Assembly (NCBI GenBank): GCA_963835825.1
Contig: CAWIGZ010000001.1
Coordinates: 1,240,001 to 1,304,000 of the forward strand
Length of the DNA stretch: 64,000 bases
DNA from: JADGRB01 sp963835825
GTDB lineage: Bacteria; Myxococcota_A; Polyangia; Fen-1088
Reading direction: 5' to 3'
Below, one piece after another: positions 15,650-25,009 of the stretch (the first letter of the stretch is position 1; every line of letters starts with the position of its first letter). The notes below the pieces were generated by a model, which saw nothing but the letters and a program-made list of their open reading frames with translations, searched no databases and was not told the DNA's origin. The translations under genes and the position numbers were made by a program.

Positions 15650-17425
15650 CTACTCGGACGACGTTCGCTTCGTGAAGTGGGGCTCGGTGGCCAGGCGCGC
15701 GAACGATTCGGCCAGGCCGATGGCGCCCGACTGCAGGTCGGTCACCTCGCTGGCGCCGATGCAGGACTCGTCGCTGCCGTACGCGTACGTGGCGAGATAG
15801 GCCTGGATGCACTGGTGAATGACCGGCTCACCCAGGACGTCGCTCATCAGGTCTTCCTCGCCGGTGAAGCTCAGGGTCGAGCCGTCGGGACCGGTCACGC
15901 TGGCGGTGGAGTCGACGGGATAGGTGTTCTCCTGCGTCCGGTAGCGGCCCCCCTCGTCGAAGTGCTCGAACCCGAAGCCGATCGGGTCGAACGCCAGGTG
16001 GCACGAATGGCAGGCGCCGGTGGCCCCTTGGGTGAGCTCGTGCACCTTCTCGTAGCGGTCGCGCGTCGTGTTCACGTCCGCCATCGGCGTGCTGGTGTCG
16101 AGCGGAGGAACGTTGGGCGGCGGCGTCAGCTTCGGCCCGCAGAACAGCTTGTAGAAGACGAACAGGCCGCGCTTGGTCGGCGAATCGTGATCCGCGGCGG
16201 CGTGCGTCGACAGGAACGACCCTTGCGCCAGCACGCCGACGCCGGTCCCCGCCGGGCGGGCGACCGACGCGTAGTCGGAGGATGGCGTGGGGAAGCCGGC
16301 GGTCGAGCCGTCCCCACCCGCGTAGTAGCTGGCCAGCGCCTTGGACGGATTGGTGGTCTGCGCCGACAGCAGCTCTTTGAGGCCGCCGCCCTTGGTCAGC
16401 ACGACGTCGTTGATGAACGCGCGCGTCTCCTGCGCCATGTCCTGGCTGATCGATGCGAAGTTGCTGATGTTCGGCTTCTGCAGGGAGGTGACGCTGGCGT
16501 ACTCCAGGTACTGCTCGAAGAAGTGCTGCACCGCCTGCTGCCCCTGGCTGGTCGACATCATCGTCCGGGCCTGGGCAGCCAGATCGCCCAGGCTGTCGTT
16601 CTTGGCGGCCGCCAGCAGATCGTCGCTGGGGCTGGTGCCGGTGTACGTGTAGGCGAGCTCGGCGGCGATCTCGTACGGGGTGAGCTGGCGCGTGCCGTCA
16701 CCCTTGTCCGTGCCGATCTCGCTGCGGTTCAGGGTGTAGGGCGACTGGATGAGCGCGGCCGTCAACCACTTGAGCGCGGTCTTGAAGTCGGACTTCCCCA
16801 GCGAGGCGTCGAAGAAGCTCATGTAGCGGGTCTGCTCGTCGCTGGTGAGGGGCCGACGGAACAGCCGCTGCCCGTACTTGGTCAGGAACGTCTGCGCGCA
16901 CGAGTCCTGGGTGGACTTGGTGGTCGCGTTGGCCGCGCAGGGAAGGACCGTGTTCAGCTTGCTGCCGGTGACGGCGGTTCCGACCGAGACACCCATGTCC
17001 AGCACGGCCCCCGCCAGCTGACCGCCGATGGTGGCCGAGGCGTCGTTGTCGAATCCATGCGCGGAGATCGTGTTGGACGGAAGCGAGGCCGTCCATTGCC
17101 CAACGACGTCGGGGAACGCGCTGTCGATGCTGCTCTGAAGCTCGGCCCGGGTCAGTAGGCGGAGCTGCGGGGTTCCCAGGTTCGCCGCCGAACAGGCCAG
17201 CGAGAAGTTCGGGTTGCCGCCGGTCCCCGTGCCGGCGCCGCTGCCGCCGGTCCCCGTCCCGCCGGTGCCAGTGCCGGCGCCGCTGCCGCCGGTCCCCGTG
17301 CCGCCGCTGCCACTGCCGCCGCTGCCACTGCCGCCGCTGCCCCCTGTCGGGGAACCGCCGCCGCGCCCCGCGCAGGCGGCAACCCCCGCCAGCAACACCG
17401 CGCCCATCGCCCGCCGCGCGCTCAC
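15650..17425 (-). CDS. DUF1592/DUF1588/DUF1585 cytochrome-like lipoprotein
   Basis: 591 residues. Lipobox AAC at Cys18 and a GSG/GTG-rich linker (about 22-70) precede the DUF1587-type start (LRLLTRAELQSSIDSAFPDV), then DUF1592, DUF1588 and DUF1585 regions. A heme-type motif CHSCH is present in GACHSCHLAFDPIGFGFEHF. This family, best known from Planctomycetes and Myxococcota, is paired with DUF1552 proteins; its function is undescribed but a secreted c-type cytochrome role is expected. It overlaps the DUF1552 gene by four bases. Confidence 0.88.
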   Translation of the reverse strand: MSARRAMGAVLLAGVAACAGRGGGSPTGGSGGSGSGGSGSGGTGTGGSGAGTGTGGTGTGGSGAGTGTGGNPNFSLACSAANLGTPQLRLLTRAELQSSIDSAFPDVVGQWTASLPSNTISAHGFDNDASATIGGQLAGAVLDMGVSVGTAVTGSKLNTVLPCAANATTKSTQDSCAQTFLTKYGQRLFRRPLTSDEQTRYMSFFDASLGKSDFKTALKWLTAALIQSPYTLNRSEIGTDKGDGTRQLTPYEIAAELAYTYTGTSPSDDLLAAAKNDSLGDLAAQARTMMSTSQGQQAVQHFFEQYLEYASVTSLQKPNISNFASISQDMAQETRAFINDVVLTKGGGLKELLSAQTTNPSKALASYYAGGDGSTAGFPTPSSDYASVARPAGTGVGVLAQGSFLSTHAAADHDSPTKRGLFVFYKLFCGPKLTPPPNVPPLDTSTPMADVNTTRDRYEKVHELTQGATGACHSCHLAFDPIGFGFEHFDEGGRYRTQENTYPVDSTASVTGPDGSTLSFTGEEDLMSDVLGEPVIHQCIQAYLATYAYGSDESCIGASEVTDLQSGAIGLAESFARLATEPHFTKRTSSE

Positions 17426-18957
17426 GCCAGCACCTCGGAGAGGACGCCGGTGGTGTGCGGCATCGACACCGACCCCGCGCCCATCGCCTTGGCCAGCGTG
17501 ATCAGCAGATCCGGGACCATTCGATTGACGCCCGCCGCTTTGGCGTTGGTGTCGATCGGGTAGCGCACGACCATGCCGGTCTTCAGCGCGCCGGCGCCGC
17601 CCCCGATGGTCACCAGGGGGATGCTGTCGGGCACCTGCGGGTAGAGGATCTCGCTGACGCGGTTGTGATCGTTCCCGTCGCCGATCTCACTCATCCAGAA
17701 GATGATCGTGTTGTCGAGCACCTTGGTCCCGGGCGCCGCCGGATCGTCGGTGGTCGCGAGCAGGCTGACCACCTTGTTCACCAGCTGCGTGGTGAACCAC
17801 TTCTGCGCGGTGGCGAACGGGGTGCGGGCCGCCGCCTGCAGGTTGCTCACGCTGATGGGCGAGTTGTACTGCGCGCTCGGCGACGCCTGATACCCGCTGT
17901 GCGACAGGTCGCTGTGGTGCGAGCCCGGCGCGCCCGCGAAGCCGAAGTCGAAGTCGCAGGTCGCGTACATCGGCATGAGGCCGATGATGGGCGCGGCGTT
18001 GCAGATGAGCGCCTGGGCCACCACCTCGAGCTGCGCCTGCAACAGCAGCGGAAAGTTCGCCGCCTGATAGAAGTAGTCGTTGGCGCCGCTGGAATCGGGG
18101 TGGTTGTTCGCGCTCTGTGAGCGGACCATCTCCACCGTCGGCAGGGTGGGCTTGGTCGTGCAGCTGCTCTGAGGGGGCATCATCGAGCTGCTGGACTGCA
18201 GCGACTGGATGGCGGCCAGGTAGGTGTCCAGCTTGCTCTGCTCGCGCGTCAGGCCGGTCAGCGTGCCGCGCATCGTCTGGATCTCGGACGCCGTGAAGGC
18301 CAGCAGATCCGAGTGGAGCTGCACGTCGGCGCTGGGGGTGGTTGCGCCACCGGTCCCCGTGAACAGCGCGTCCGCCGCCGCCACCGGGCTCTTCTGCGGG
18401 TCGATGGGCGTCCCGTTCCAGAACAGCATGCCGTGGTTGTCCAGGCCGTAGGTCTGGTGGGAACAGGCGCCCAGGATCAGCGGCTTGATGTTGAGCGCCT
18501 TGCCGATCAATTGATCGATGGTCGTGCGCGGCGTCGTGGTGTCGGTCGACCCGGTTCCGTCGCTGTTGGTGAGCCCCGAAAGGCAGTCGACGACCCCCTC
18601 GTGCGTGGCGGCGCTCCCGGGATACTGAAACCCCTGGTAGACGTTCACCCACTGCTTGTATTGCTGCAGCGGGCCCAGGATGCTGACGTTGGTCTGATCC
18701 AGGTCGAACTGGTTGAACGTGACCGCCTTGGTCGGATCGTAGGTGTCGCCGGCGATCTTCGGGGCGTAGTGCTCGGGCGCCGTGCCGTGCGGCGTGTAGA
18801 ACACGAAGAAGCGCTTCGGGGCCACGCTGGTGGCAGCCGTGGCGACGCGGGCCAGGCGCATGGCCACCGGCACCGACGCACCGAGCGCCATCGCTTTCAG
18901 GAACATGCGACGTTCGATCCGCCGCGCGGCGCGCGTGACGAACAGGTTCTTCGGCAT
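17422..18957 (-). CDS. DUF1552 exported protein
   Basis: 511 residues. The N-terminus RRIERRMFLKAMALGASVPV is a twin-arginine-like signal, so export through Tat in a folded form is likely. The body carries FFVFYTPHGTAPEHY, WNGTPIDP and IIFWMSEIGDGNDHNR, typical of DUF1552, a family related to sulfatase/alkaline-phosphatase-like DUF1501 proteins. It is the first gene of a two-gene operon with the DUF1592 protein. An AAGGAG lies 7 bases before the ATG. Confidence 0.9.
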   Translation of the reverse strand: MPKNLFVTRAARRIERRMFLKAMALGASVPVAMRLARVATAATSVAPKRFFVFYTPHGTAPEHYAPKIAGDTYDPTKAVTFNQFDLDQTNVSILGPLQQYKQWVNVYQGFQYPGSAATHEGVVDCLSGLTNSDGTGSTDTTTPRTTIDQLIGKALNIKPLILGACSHQTYGLDNHGMLFWNGTPIDPQKSPVAAADALFTGTGGATTPSADVQLHSDLLAFTASEIQTMRGTLTGLTREQSKLDTYLAAIQSLQSSSSMMPPQSSCTTKPTLPTVEMVRSQSANNHPDSSGANDYFYQAANFPLLLQAQLEVVAQALICNAAPIIGLMPMYATCDFDFGFAGAPGSHHSDLSHSGYQASPSAQYNSPISVSNLQAAARTPFATAQKWFTTQLVNKVVSLLATTDDPAAPGTKVLDNTIIFWMSEIGDGNDHNRVSEILYPQVPDSIPLVTIGGGAGALKTGMVVRYPIDTNAKAAGVNRMVPDLLITLAKAMGAGSVSMPHTTGVLSEVLA

Positions 18958-18965
18958 GGCTGATG

Positions 18966-18972
18966 CTCCTTA
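18966..18972 (-). promoter_or_regulatory. ribosome binding site of the DUF1552 gene
   Basis: TTAAGGAGCATCAGCC precedes the ATG on the minus strand; the AAGGAG core is one of the strongest Shine-Dalgarno matches in the window and fixes the start. Confidence 0.6.
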
Positions 18973-19099
18973 AGAGTAGGTGACCCGCCCGAACCCCAGA
19001 CCATCGAAAATACGCCGACAGCCCTGGGGCGCAAGTCCGGCCTTCGTCGGCCAGCGCGGCGAGAGGATTCTGGTCGACGCTGGGTCGCGTGAGCTCGGG

Positions 19100-19236
19100 G
19101 GCGCCGAGACGCCGGTACGGTTCGACTGGGGGCCGCCTGGCCCAGGAGGACGATTCCTGCGCGCCGACGGCCGCCTACCCGGTGAGCAAGCTGGCCGCCG
19201 AGCGCTTTCCCGCTTGGCGGACGCGATGGCGGCGGG
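19100..19236 (+). pseudogene. epimerase remnant with internal deletion (copy F)
   Basis: GGGGGCCGCCTGGCCCAGGA through GCCTACCCGGTGAGCAAGCT and GCCGAGCGCTTT matches copy A at about 55-133; the sequence then jumps directly to CCCGCTTGGCGGACGCGATGG, which matches copy A from about 508 to the stop. About 375 bases of the gene are therefore missing in between, and the join is out of frame. It is more diverged than the other copies. Confidence 0.8.
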
Positions 19237-19318
19237 TAGATCATTCCGATAGGAGGAGCTTCGGGGGCTAATTCCCAACCCCCAGGTGTCCCACTGACAC
19301 CAGATTCGCTAGGACTGC

Positions 19319-19356
19319 TCTAAGGGAGCGGCCGGCCGTCGGAACCCGTTCAGGCC
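19319..19356. repeat. dispersed repeat R2 (copy 1), at the stop of the YceI gene
   Basis: TCTAAGGGAGCGGCCGGCCG, then TCGGAACCCGTTCAGGC, recurs at 29356 with one short insertion. Read on the minus strand it starts with the last alanine codon and TGA stop of the YceI gene and contains the palindrome CGGCCGGCCG. It may act as a transcription end or as an extragenic palindromic element. Confidence 0.65.
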
Positions 19357-19979
19357 ACGAGCTCGGTCGGTCCGGGGCGCCCCAGGGCGAGGCCCCGCAA
19401 CGAACGCAAGGTCACGATCTCAGCCCGTGTGTCGAGCGAGCCGCCGCGGATGGCTTCGATGTGAGCCAGAATATCGATCGTCTCCCCGAGGAGGTGATCG
19501 TTGAGCCAGTCTGCGGCACCGCGTGGTCTCGCCAGTCCGAGCGCGTGGCGATCGACGCTCGCCTTCGCCGTGCAGGTGAACCTGGCAGCTCCGGAGCGAT
19601 CGATTTCCAATCCGTTTGCCGTGAGATCGATCGAGATCTCCTTCCTCATCGAACGGAGCGCGAGCCATCCGACCAGCGTCATGCGATCGGATGAATCGAC
19701 TTCCAGACGCTCGCTGTCGAATTCGAGCGCCGGCTCCCAGCGCTGGTCGAAGAGCTCGGTACGGAGGATCTCTTCGTCCCGACTGCGGGAACCAGTTTCG
19801 AGGCTCGACAGCTCCACCCAGATCCTCACGCCGGCCGTCCGGGGATTCACCGGATCGAGCTTGAGCTCACCGCCCCAGCAGCGAAACTCGCCCTTGATCT
19901 GACCAATTGCCGCGTGACGAAGGCTGAAGGCCAAAGTCGACCGTTCCACATCGATCTTCCAGCGCTCGAGGGTCTCCAT
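19350..19979 (-). CDS. YceI-family protein
   Basis: 209 residues without a signal peptide when started at the ATG at 19979. The opening WKIDVERSTLAFSLRHAAIG and the strands DPVNPRTAGVRIWVELSSLE and RMTLVGWLALRSMRKEISID fit the YceI lipid-binding beta-barrel fold that carries polyisoprenoids. The C-terminal 40 residues are an extension. A GAGATC-type weak ribosome site precedes the start. Periplasmic relatives have a signal; this one appears cytoplasmic. Confidence 0.82.
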   Translation of the reverse strand: METLERWKIDVERSTLAFSLRHAAIGQIKGEFRCWGGELKLDPVNPRTAGVRIWVELSSLETGSRSRDEEILRTELFDQRWEPALEFDSERLEVDSSDRMTLVGWLALRSMRKEISIDLTANGLEIDRSGAARFTCTAKASVDRHALGLARPRGAADWLNDHLLGETIDILAHIEAIRGGSLDTRAEIVTLRSLRGLALGRPGPTELVA

Positions 19980-20287
19980 CGGTGGATCTCTTTCTGGGGG
20001 CGATGCTTCGATGATGGATCGTGGGGTCCACTCCGGCATGCAGGAGGGGGGCCAGGCCCACATCGGCGAAGAAGGGAGCGTCGCTGTCGGTTCACGCCGT
20101 CGGCCGGGCGGCGAGCGCGAGCTCTCGCTCTGCGCAGGTCAGCAATTCGTGCGTCCGACGGAAGGCGCGGCCGCAAAAACTGCGCAGTTGCCACCTGGTT
20201 GCCACGCCGGCCCGGAAGAGGATGGTCTTCGAGGGCAGGGGCGGGGCAGCGCGGACAGCCCCCACGGCCCGAACCGCCCGAACCGCC
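19980..20287. other. intergenic region, nothing recognised
   Basis: Between the divergent starts side of the YceI gene and the debris downstream of the GH2 gene I see only open frames with skewed composition and no start, motif or homology. It presumably holds the YceI promoter. Confidence 0.4.
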
Positions 20288-20434
20288 TCAACATTCGATG
20301 CAAGCCCGCGTCGTGCGACGTCTTTGGTCGAAGAACCTCAGTCCAAGGAGTGCCAGCCACCAGACGGTGACCGGCGCGATGAGCAATCGAGAGCTCAGGC
20401 TCCCCTTTGGGACGAGGAGCCCATAGCCTTCGAC
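20288..20434 (-). pseudogene. possible membrane protein 3-prime remnant
   Basis: A minus-strand frame reads EGYGLLVPKGSLSSR, the hydrophobic segment LLIAPVTVWWLALLGLRFF and a basic tail DQRRRTTRACIEC with stop. It looks like the last helix of an integral membrane protein but has no start. Weak evidence. Confidence 0.3.
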
Positions 20435-20445
20435 TCGCGCAGAGC

Positions 20446-22962
20446 CTACTGCAACGCGAACGCCTCGCCGTCGTCCTCGAACAGCATTGTGCCGTTCTTG
20501 CTCGACTTCAGCACCAGCACTGCGGTGGTGCCGGAGGCGGGGGCGGTCACCGTGGCGGTGACGGTCGCGTGGCCGCCCAGGGGTATGTCGAGGTGCATGG
20601 TTCCCTGACCGGACATCGCGCCGGTGGCTGTGTCCTGGTGCATCTCCCAGGCGACGTCCACCCCTGTGCCGGACAGGGTGTCGTTGAACACCATCAGCTG
20701 CCGGCTGACCTGCGCGCCTTTGCTGATGGCCGGCTTCGAGATGGGCCACGCCCCGGACTTGTCGGACGCGTGATTGCTGTCCCAGTAGGCCGGGTCGATG
20801 ACGGCGACCGGATTGAACGCCCGCTGAACGCGCGTGATGATCGGGTTCGACCAGGGCATGGGCAGGTTGTCCTCGGTGTACAGCGGCGGCCCACCCTGTT
20901 CGATGGTCATCATGTTCGACTTCAAGCCGGGCACGAAGCTGGCCCACGCCGAAAGCAGCGTGTAGGGGCGAATGTCCGATGGGTCCTTCTGGCGCAGCGT
21001 CACCGTCGACGTCGCGAACCACATCAAACCTTGCGCGCTATTGTCCGCCGGCCAGATGAACTCACCGTCGCCGTAGGGGCGCGTGGTGCTGACCGAGACG
21101 TCGTGGGTGTAGGCGCCGAACCCGCTCGGGTAGTGTTCGAAAACCGTGAAGTTCGCGGCCGTGACGCCGTAGGCGTTTATGATGTTCGGCCCCGACCCGC
21201 TGGGGTCGGCGCTGACCGGCCGGGTGTCGTCGGCCGCGACCACCGTCTGATAGAGCTGCTGCTGGAAAGCGCTCGAATTCGTGCTGTCGCCCTCGGGCTC
21301 GTTGCACTGGCTCCAGCGGATGACGCAAGGATGGTTCCGGTCGCGGTGCACGAGCGCGCTCAGGTGAGCGACCATGTTGGCGGAACCGGCCATGAAGTCC
21401 TGGTCGTTGTTGCTGCCGCGGATGGCGCTCTCGTCGATGACCATCATCCCCATCTCGTCCATGACGTCGAGCATGTAGGGGCTGACCGGCTCCTGGTGCA
21501 GGCGGGCCACGTTGAAGTTGAGGCGCTGCCAGTTATCCACGGCCTGCGGCCAGCCCGGATTGTTGGCCGACGGCGGCAAGAACCCTGGGAACAGGTCGTA
21601 GGCGTCCGAGTTGTCCTTGGCGCCGGCGGTCTTGATGCTGTCGTAGTCCGCGCCCTGGACGTTGTCGCCGCGGAACTTGATGGGGACGCCGTTCAGCTCG
21701 TAGTGTGCGGTGACCTGACGGATCTGACGGAAGCCGAAGCGAACCGGGATCGAGTGCGCGGCAGCCGCGCCGCCTCCGGCTGCGTCCGGAGTCACGGTCA
21801 CGCGCGCCACGTGCAGCTTGGCCCGGTAGCCCTGCACGTAGGGGACGTTCGGCCACCAGTACGAGGTTGCGCCCAGCCCCCACGTGATCGGGCCCAGAGT
21901 CACCTTGACCGTCTGTCCCGCTGGGACGGAGACCGACTTCGAGGGAACCGACGGATAGGTCGTACCGTCGCAGGTCCAGCTCGAAAGCCCGACGTCGACG
22001 GTTCCGGTGGCGGCCGAGGCGCCGTCGTTCTTCACCCACACGTCGATGCTGAACTGGTCGGCCGCGACGTCGGTGCGCACCAGCGTCTCGAATACGTGCA
22101 GCGCCGGGACGACGTGCAGGACGGCGGACCGGAAGATCCCCTGCGCCACGTTGCCCGACCACCCGGCCGCGTCGGGCACCAACTTCTTGCCGCTCGACCC
22201 CTTGAGCGCGTTGCGCCCTTTGACGTCGACGGTGAAGGAGTGGCTCATCCCCGGCTTCACCACGCTCGTGACGTCCCAGACCGACGGCGTGAACGACGTC
22301 GTCTGCGTCCCCACCATCGTGCTATCCACGGTCAGCGTTGCCTGATGGTTGATGGCCCCGAACTCGAGGTAGGTGGCCTGCGCGCGCCCCAGGTCGGGGA
22401 CCGTCGCCATGCGTTGATACTTCGCTTCATTGGTGCTCCGGAAGCCCTGGGCAACCCAGCCGCCGCCGGGGACCGTGATGGTCGTGGCCGCCGCGCCGGA
22501 GGGCGTGAAGGTCCAGGTCCCCGCGAGCGAGGTCACCATTTCCCCGGTGGCGGATGGCGCGGGGCAACCACCGCCCGCTCCGCCCGCTCCGCCCGCCACG
22601 CCCCCGGAGCCTCGTCCCGCTCCGCCCGCCACGCCCCCGGAGCCTCGTCCCGCTCCGCCCGCCGCGCCCGCACTCCCGCCAGCCGCGCCACCACTGGCTG
22701 CGAGGCCGCCGCTCCCCAGACTTCCGCCGCTGGCCGCGCCGCCCGTGCCCGAGCCGCCAGTTCCCCGTCCGCCCGCACCACCCCCACTGCCAGTCGCGCC
22801 GCCGCTGCCCGTCGAGCCGCCGGACCCGATCGCGCCGCCGCTTGAGGCGCCCCCCGCGCCGGTGCCCCCGGGCGAGCCATTCGGTGAGCAGCCCGTGCCT
22901 GAGGGGCCGAGGGCGGCGATCGTCGCCGCGAGGAGGATCCTGTGGCGGAGATATCTGGTCAT
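20446..22962 (-). CDS. glycoside hydrolase family 2-like lipoprotein
   Basis: 838 residues. Lipobox GTGC at Cys25 and a Gly-rich linker with a nearly exact tandem repeat (GGVAGGAGRGS twice). Then the GH2 order: sugar-binding jelly roll (WVAQGFRSTNEAKYQRMATV), immunoglobulin-like domain, and TIM barrel with FRGDNVQG, NFNVARLHQEP and the acid/base region RWSQCNEPEGDS. The likely second glutamate is in GDGEFIWPADN. Enzymes of this type release beta-galactose, beta-mannose or similar residues. ATG at 22962 is preferred over the longer frame because it gives a clean lipoprotein signal. Confidence 0.88.
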   Translation of the reverse strand: MTRYLRHRILLAATIAALGPSGTGCSPNGSPGGTGAGGASSGGAIGSGGSTGSGGATGSGGGAGGRGTGGSGTGGAASGGSLGSGGLAASGGAAGGSAGAAGGAGRGSGGVAGGAGRGSGGVAGGAGGAGGGCPAPSATGEMVTSLAGTWTFTPSGAAATTITVPGGGWVAQGFRSTNEAKYQRMATVPDLGRAQATYLEFGAINHQATLTVDSTMVGTQTTSFTPSVWDVTSVVKPGMSHSFTVDVKGRNALKGSSGKKLVPDAAGWSGNVAQGIFRSAVLHVVPALHVFETLVRTDVAADQFSIDVWVKNDGASAATGTVDVGLSSWTCDGTTYPSVPSKSVSVPAGQTVKVTLGPITWGLGATSYWWPNVPYVQGYRAKLHVARVTVTPDAAGGGAAAAHSIPVRFGFRQIRQVTAHYELNGVPIKFRGDNVQGADYDSIKTAGAKDNSDAYDLFPGFLPPSANNPGWPQAVDNWQRLNFNVARLHQEPVSPYMLDVMDEMGMMVIDESAIRGSNNDQDFMAGSANMVAHLSALVHRDRNHPCVIRWSQCNEPEGDSTNSSAFQQQLYQTVVAADDTRPVSADPSGSGPNIINAYGVTAANFTVFEHYPSGFGAYTHDVSVSTTRPYGDGEFIWPADNSAQGLMWFATSTVTLRQKDPSDIRPYTLLSAWASFVPGLKSNMMTIEQGGPPLYTEDNLPMPWSNPIITRVQRAFNPVAVIDPAYWDSNHASDKSGAWPISKPAISKGAQVSRQLMVFNDTLSGTGVDVAWEMHQDTATGAMSGQGTMHLDIPLGGHATVTATVTAPASGTTAVLVLKSSKNGTMLFEDDGEAFALQ

Positions 22963-23258
22963 ACGTCCTACTGTCGGTGACCGGCCGGCTGTGCATAGAA
23001 GGCGAAGGGTGGGTGAATCCGCGTGAGTGCAAATGAATTTGTTTCGCTCCCGGGTTAGCCAAGTTTTGGGGAAGTGCCACCTGGCGGGAAATGGGAGTTC
23101 GCACGCGACGGTGGCAACCGGCGACGGCCCGACCACGGACTGCCGCTGCGCGGAAGGGCCGCGTGATCCCTTCCGATTCCGACGGATGGACGTAGTAGCC
23201 AGGACGGGGGGGGAGATCGAGCTGGTGATCGGTTAGCGTTCGGTTGCTTGGAGGAGCC
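22963..23258. other. intergenic region between divergent genes
   Basis: About 300 bases between the divergently oriented GH2-like and DUF1579 genes, with a locally lower GC stretch (AATGAATTTGTTTCGC near 23032) that may hold promoters for either. No gene or repeat is recognised. Confidence 0.4.
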
Positions 23259-23729
23259 ATGAGCGACCAGAAGACGGCACTCGCAAACCCCGCGCTGAAG
23301 GAGCTGACGTCGCTGGCGGGATGCTGGGACGTCGAGCTCCGGTGGTCGCCGCAGGTGCACGCGCTGGTGGGCGGCCCGGCCGCCGTTCAGCTCGCCGCGC
23401 GCTTCGAATGGATCGAGGAGGGGAGCTTCCTGGTCCAGTACCAGGGCAGCGCCGCCGCTCCCCCGCAGGCACGCTGGCTGATCGGTCGGGACGAAACGTC
23501 GCCCCAGTACACCGTCCTCTACGCGGACGCACGCGGCGTCTCGCGCGTCTATCAGATGAGCCTGGAAGGGCGCGCCTGGAAGATTTTTCGGGACACCCCC
23601 GGATTCAGCCAGCGCTTCGAAGGCCGCCTCAGCCCCGACGGAGCGACCATCGACGGGCGCTGGGAGAAGTCGACCGACGGCGAGACCTGGGAGCACGACT
23701 TCGACCTCAGGTACACGAAGGTCGGGTAG
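23259..23729 (+). CDS. DUF1579-family protein
   Basis: 156 residues. LTSLAGCWDVELRWSP, FEWIEEGSFLVQYQ and the regular beta-strand pattern ending WEHDFDLRYTKVG match the DUF1579/lipocalin-like family of small beta-barrels with unknown ligand. GGAGG five bases upstream fixes the ATG at 23259. No signal peptide, so cytoplasmic. Single gene. Confidence 0.8.
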   Translation: MSDQKTALANPALKELTSLAGCWDVELRWSPQVHALVGGPAAVQLAARFEWIEEGSFLVQYQGSAAAPPQARWLIGRDETSPQYTVLYADARGVSRVYQMSLEGRAWKIFRDTPGFSQRFEGRLSPDGATIDGRWEKSTDGETWEHDFDLRYTKVG

Positions 23730-23852
23730 CACGAACCCACCAGACAGGCCTCGCCTCGGACGAACCCGTGGGTCGGATCGGCGCCTCGTTGAGGCTCTAT
23801 CACGTTCCCGAGTTGAGGCACTGACGTCCTCTGAGCGCTCCGATCCCTCCTG

Positions 23853-24428
23853 TCAATGAACGGTGAGCGTGGCGGACGCGGAGGGCAGCGTCCATCCACC
23901 CGGTGCCACCACCACCGCCACCTGGCCCGTGCCCGCGATCGCCGACGTGGGCACGGCGACCTCGAGGTGACAGGCACTGGTCGGAACACCGTTGAGGGGC
24001 AACCCGCCGACGGTGACGATGGCGTCGTCGCTGGGACCGGTCGCCAGATGATGGCCGAACACCGCCAAGGTGAAGGCAACGTTCGCCGCGGTCGAGCTCG
24101 GTGACAGGCAGGTGATCGCCGCGGTCACGTTGGCGTCCGGACGGTTGTCGTACCCTTCGCAGGACGCGGGCTCGCCACACGCGGCGGCCCCGCCGGCTCC
24201 ATCCACCCCGCCGGCTCCCGCGCCGCCACCCGTGCCGGCGTGACCACCTGCCGCGCCGCCGCCGCTCCCAGCGCCTGCCGCGCCAGCGTGGCCGCCCGCC
24301 GCACCTGCCCCGCCGCCCGCAGCGCCGCCGGCACCGGCGCATCCGGTCGTGCAGGTGCTCGACGAGCCTCCGCACCCATGGCTCAGGACGACCGCGACCA
24401 ACAAGCTGGACAGAACCGCTATCCGCAT
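23853..24428 (-). CDS. lipoprotein with IPT/TIG-like domain
   Basis: 191 residues. Lipobox HGC at Cys19, a Gly/Ala linker to about residue 80, then one beta domain: ITCLSPSSTAANVAFTLAVF, HHLATGPSDDAIVTVGG and VAVVVAPGGWTLPSASATL follow the alternating strand pattern of IPT/TIG immunoglobulin-like folds. This is a short, probably binding, surface lipoprotein. Confidence 0.7.
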   Translation of the reverse strand: MRIAVLSSLLVAVVLSHGCGGSSSTCTTGCAGAGGAAGGGAGAAGGHAGAAGAGSGGGAAGGHAGTGGGAGAGGVDGAGGAAACGEPASCEGYDNRPDANVTAAITCLSPSSTAANVAFTLAVFGHHLATGPSDDAIVTVGGLPLNGVPTSACHLEVAVPTSAIAGTGQVAVVVAPGGWTLPSASATLTVH

Positions 24429-24456
24429 GACGCTCCGACGCCGACGGATGATTGCA

Positions 24457-24897
24457 TCAGTCGGTGGCGCCGTCGACGACTGCCGCGTCCGCCGGCGGGC
24501 CGGCGAACGTGAAATTCACGGCCTCCTCGTTGTAGATGTTACCGCAGCAAGTCTGCTTGAGCAGCGTGACGGCAACGTCCCTCGATTGCTGGACGCCGCC
24601 CGCGCTGGCCGTCACGCTGCAGGTCCCGAGATGAATCAGCCGGACCCGGTACTCGTAGCAACCACCCACGACGTCCCGAGAGGGCCCGTCGCAAGAGGCG
24701 TCTTGGCAGGCGTCGCCCGATACGTCGAGCGCGGTGATCGGCGTATCGGAGGTGACGGTCAGCTCGTTGAACGCGCCGCCGCAATCACAGCAGCCCGACG
24801 ACGGCAGGGCCAGCAGGCCGGGCAGCAGGAGCCCCGGCCGCCACCACACCCAGGTCAGGGCGAGGATCCCGGCGAGCTGGCGAAGGCGACGACGCAT
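24457..24897 (-). CDS. Cys-rich secreted lipoprotein, unknown function
   Basis: 146 residues from the ATG at 24897. A long hydrophobic signal (LAGILALTWVWWRPGLLLPG) leads to SSGC followed by CDCGG, so it is probably a lipoprotein. The body has four strands with paired cysteines (GDACQDASC, GGCYEYRV, GTCSV, QTCCGN). No family recognised. The preceding gene ends 28 bases downstream in the same direction, so the two could be one transcript. Confidence 0.65.
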   Translation of the reverse strand: MRRRLRQLAGILALTWVWWRPGLLLPGLLALPSSGCCDCGGAFNELTVTSDTPITALDVSGDACQDASCDGPSRDVVGGCYEYRVRLIHLGTCSVTASAGGVQQSRDVAVTLLKQTCCGNIYNEEAVNFTFAGPPADAAVVDGATD

Positions 24898-25009
24898 GCG
24901 GTCCCACTCCAGCACGAAACGCACCAAGCCCAAAACCTCGCGTGATACCTGGTTTCCGCCGACGTCGCGGTGCCCCCGATTGCGACAGCGATGTCGTGGT
25001 CGGACGCCT

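Noticed and set aside
15677..17158. Plus-strand frame of 493 codons
   Set aside because: Antisense to the DUF1592 gene, no motif, skewed amino acids.
20407..22845. Plus-strand frame of 812 codons opposite the GH2 gene
   Set aside because: Composition typical of an antisense shadow, no domain; GH2 motifs are on the minus strand.
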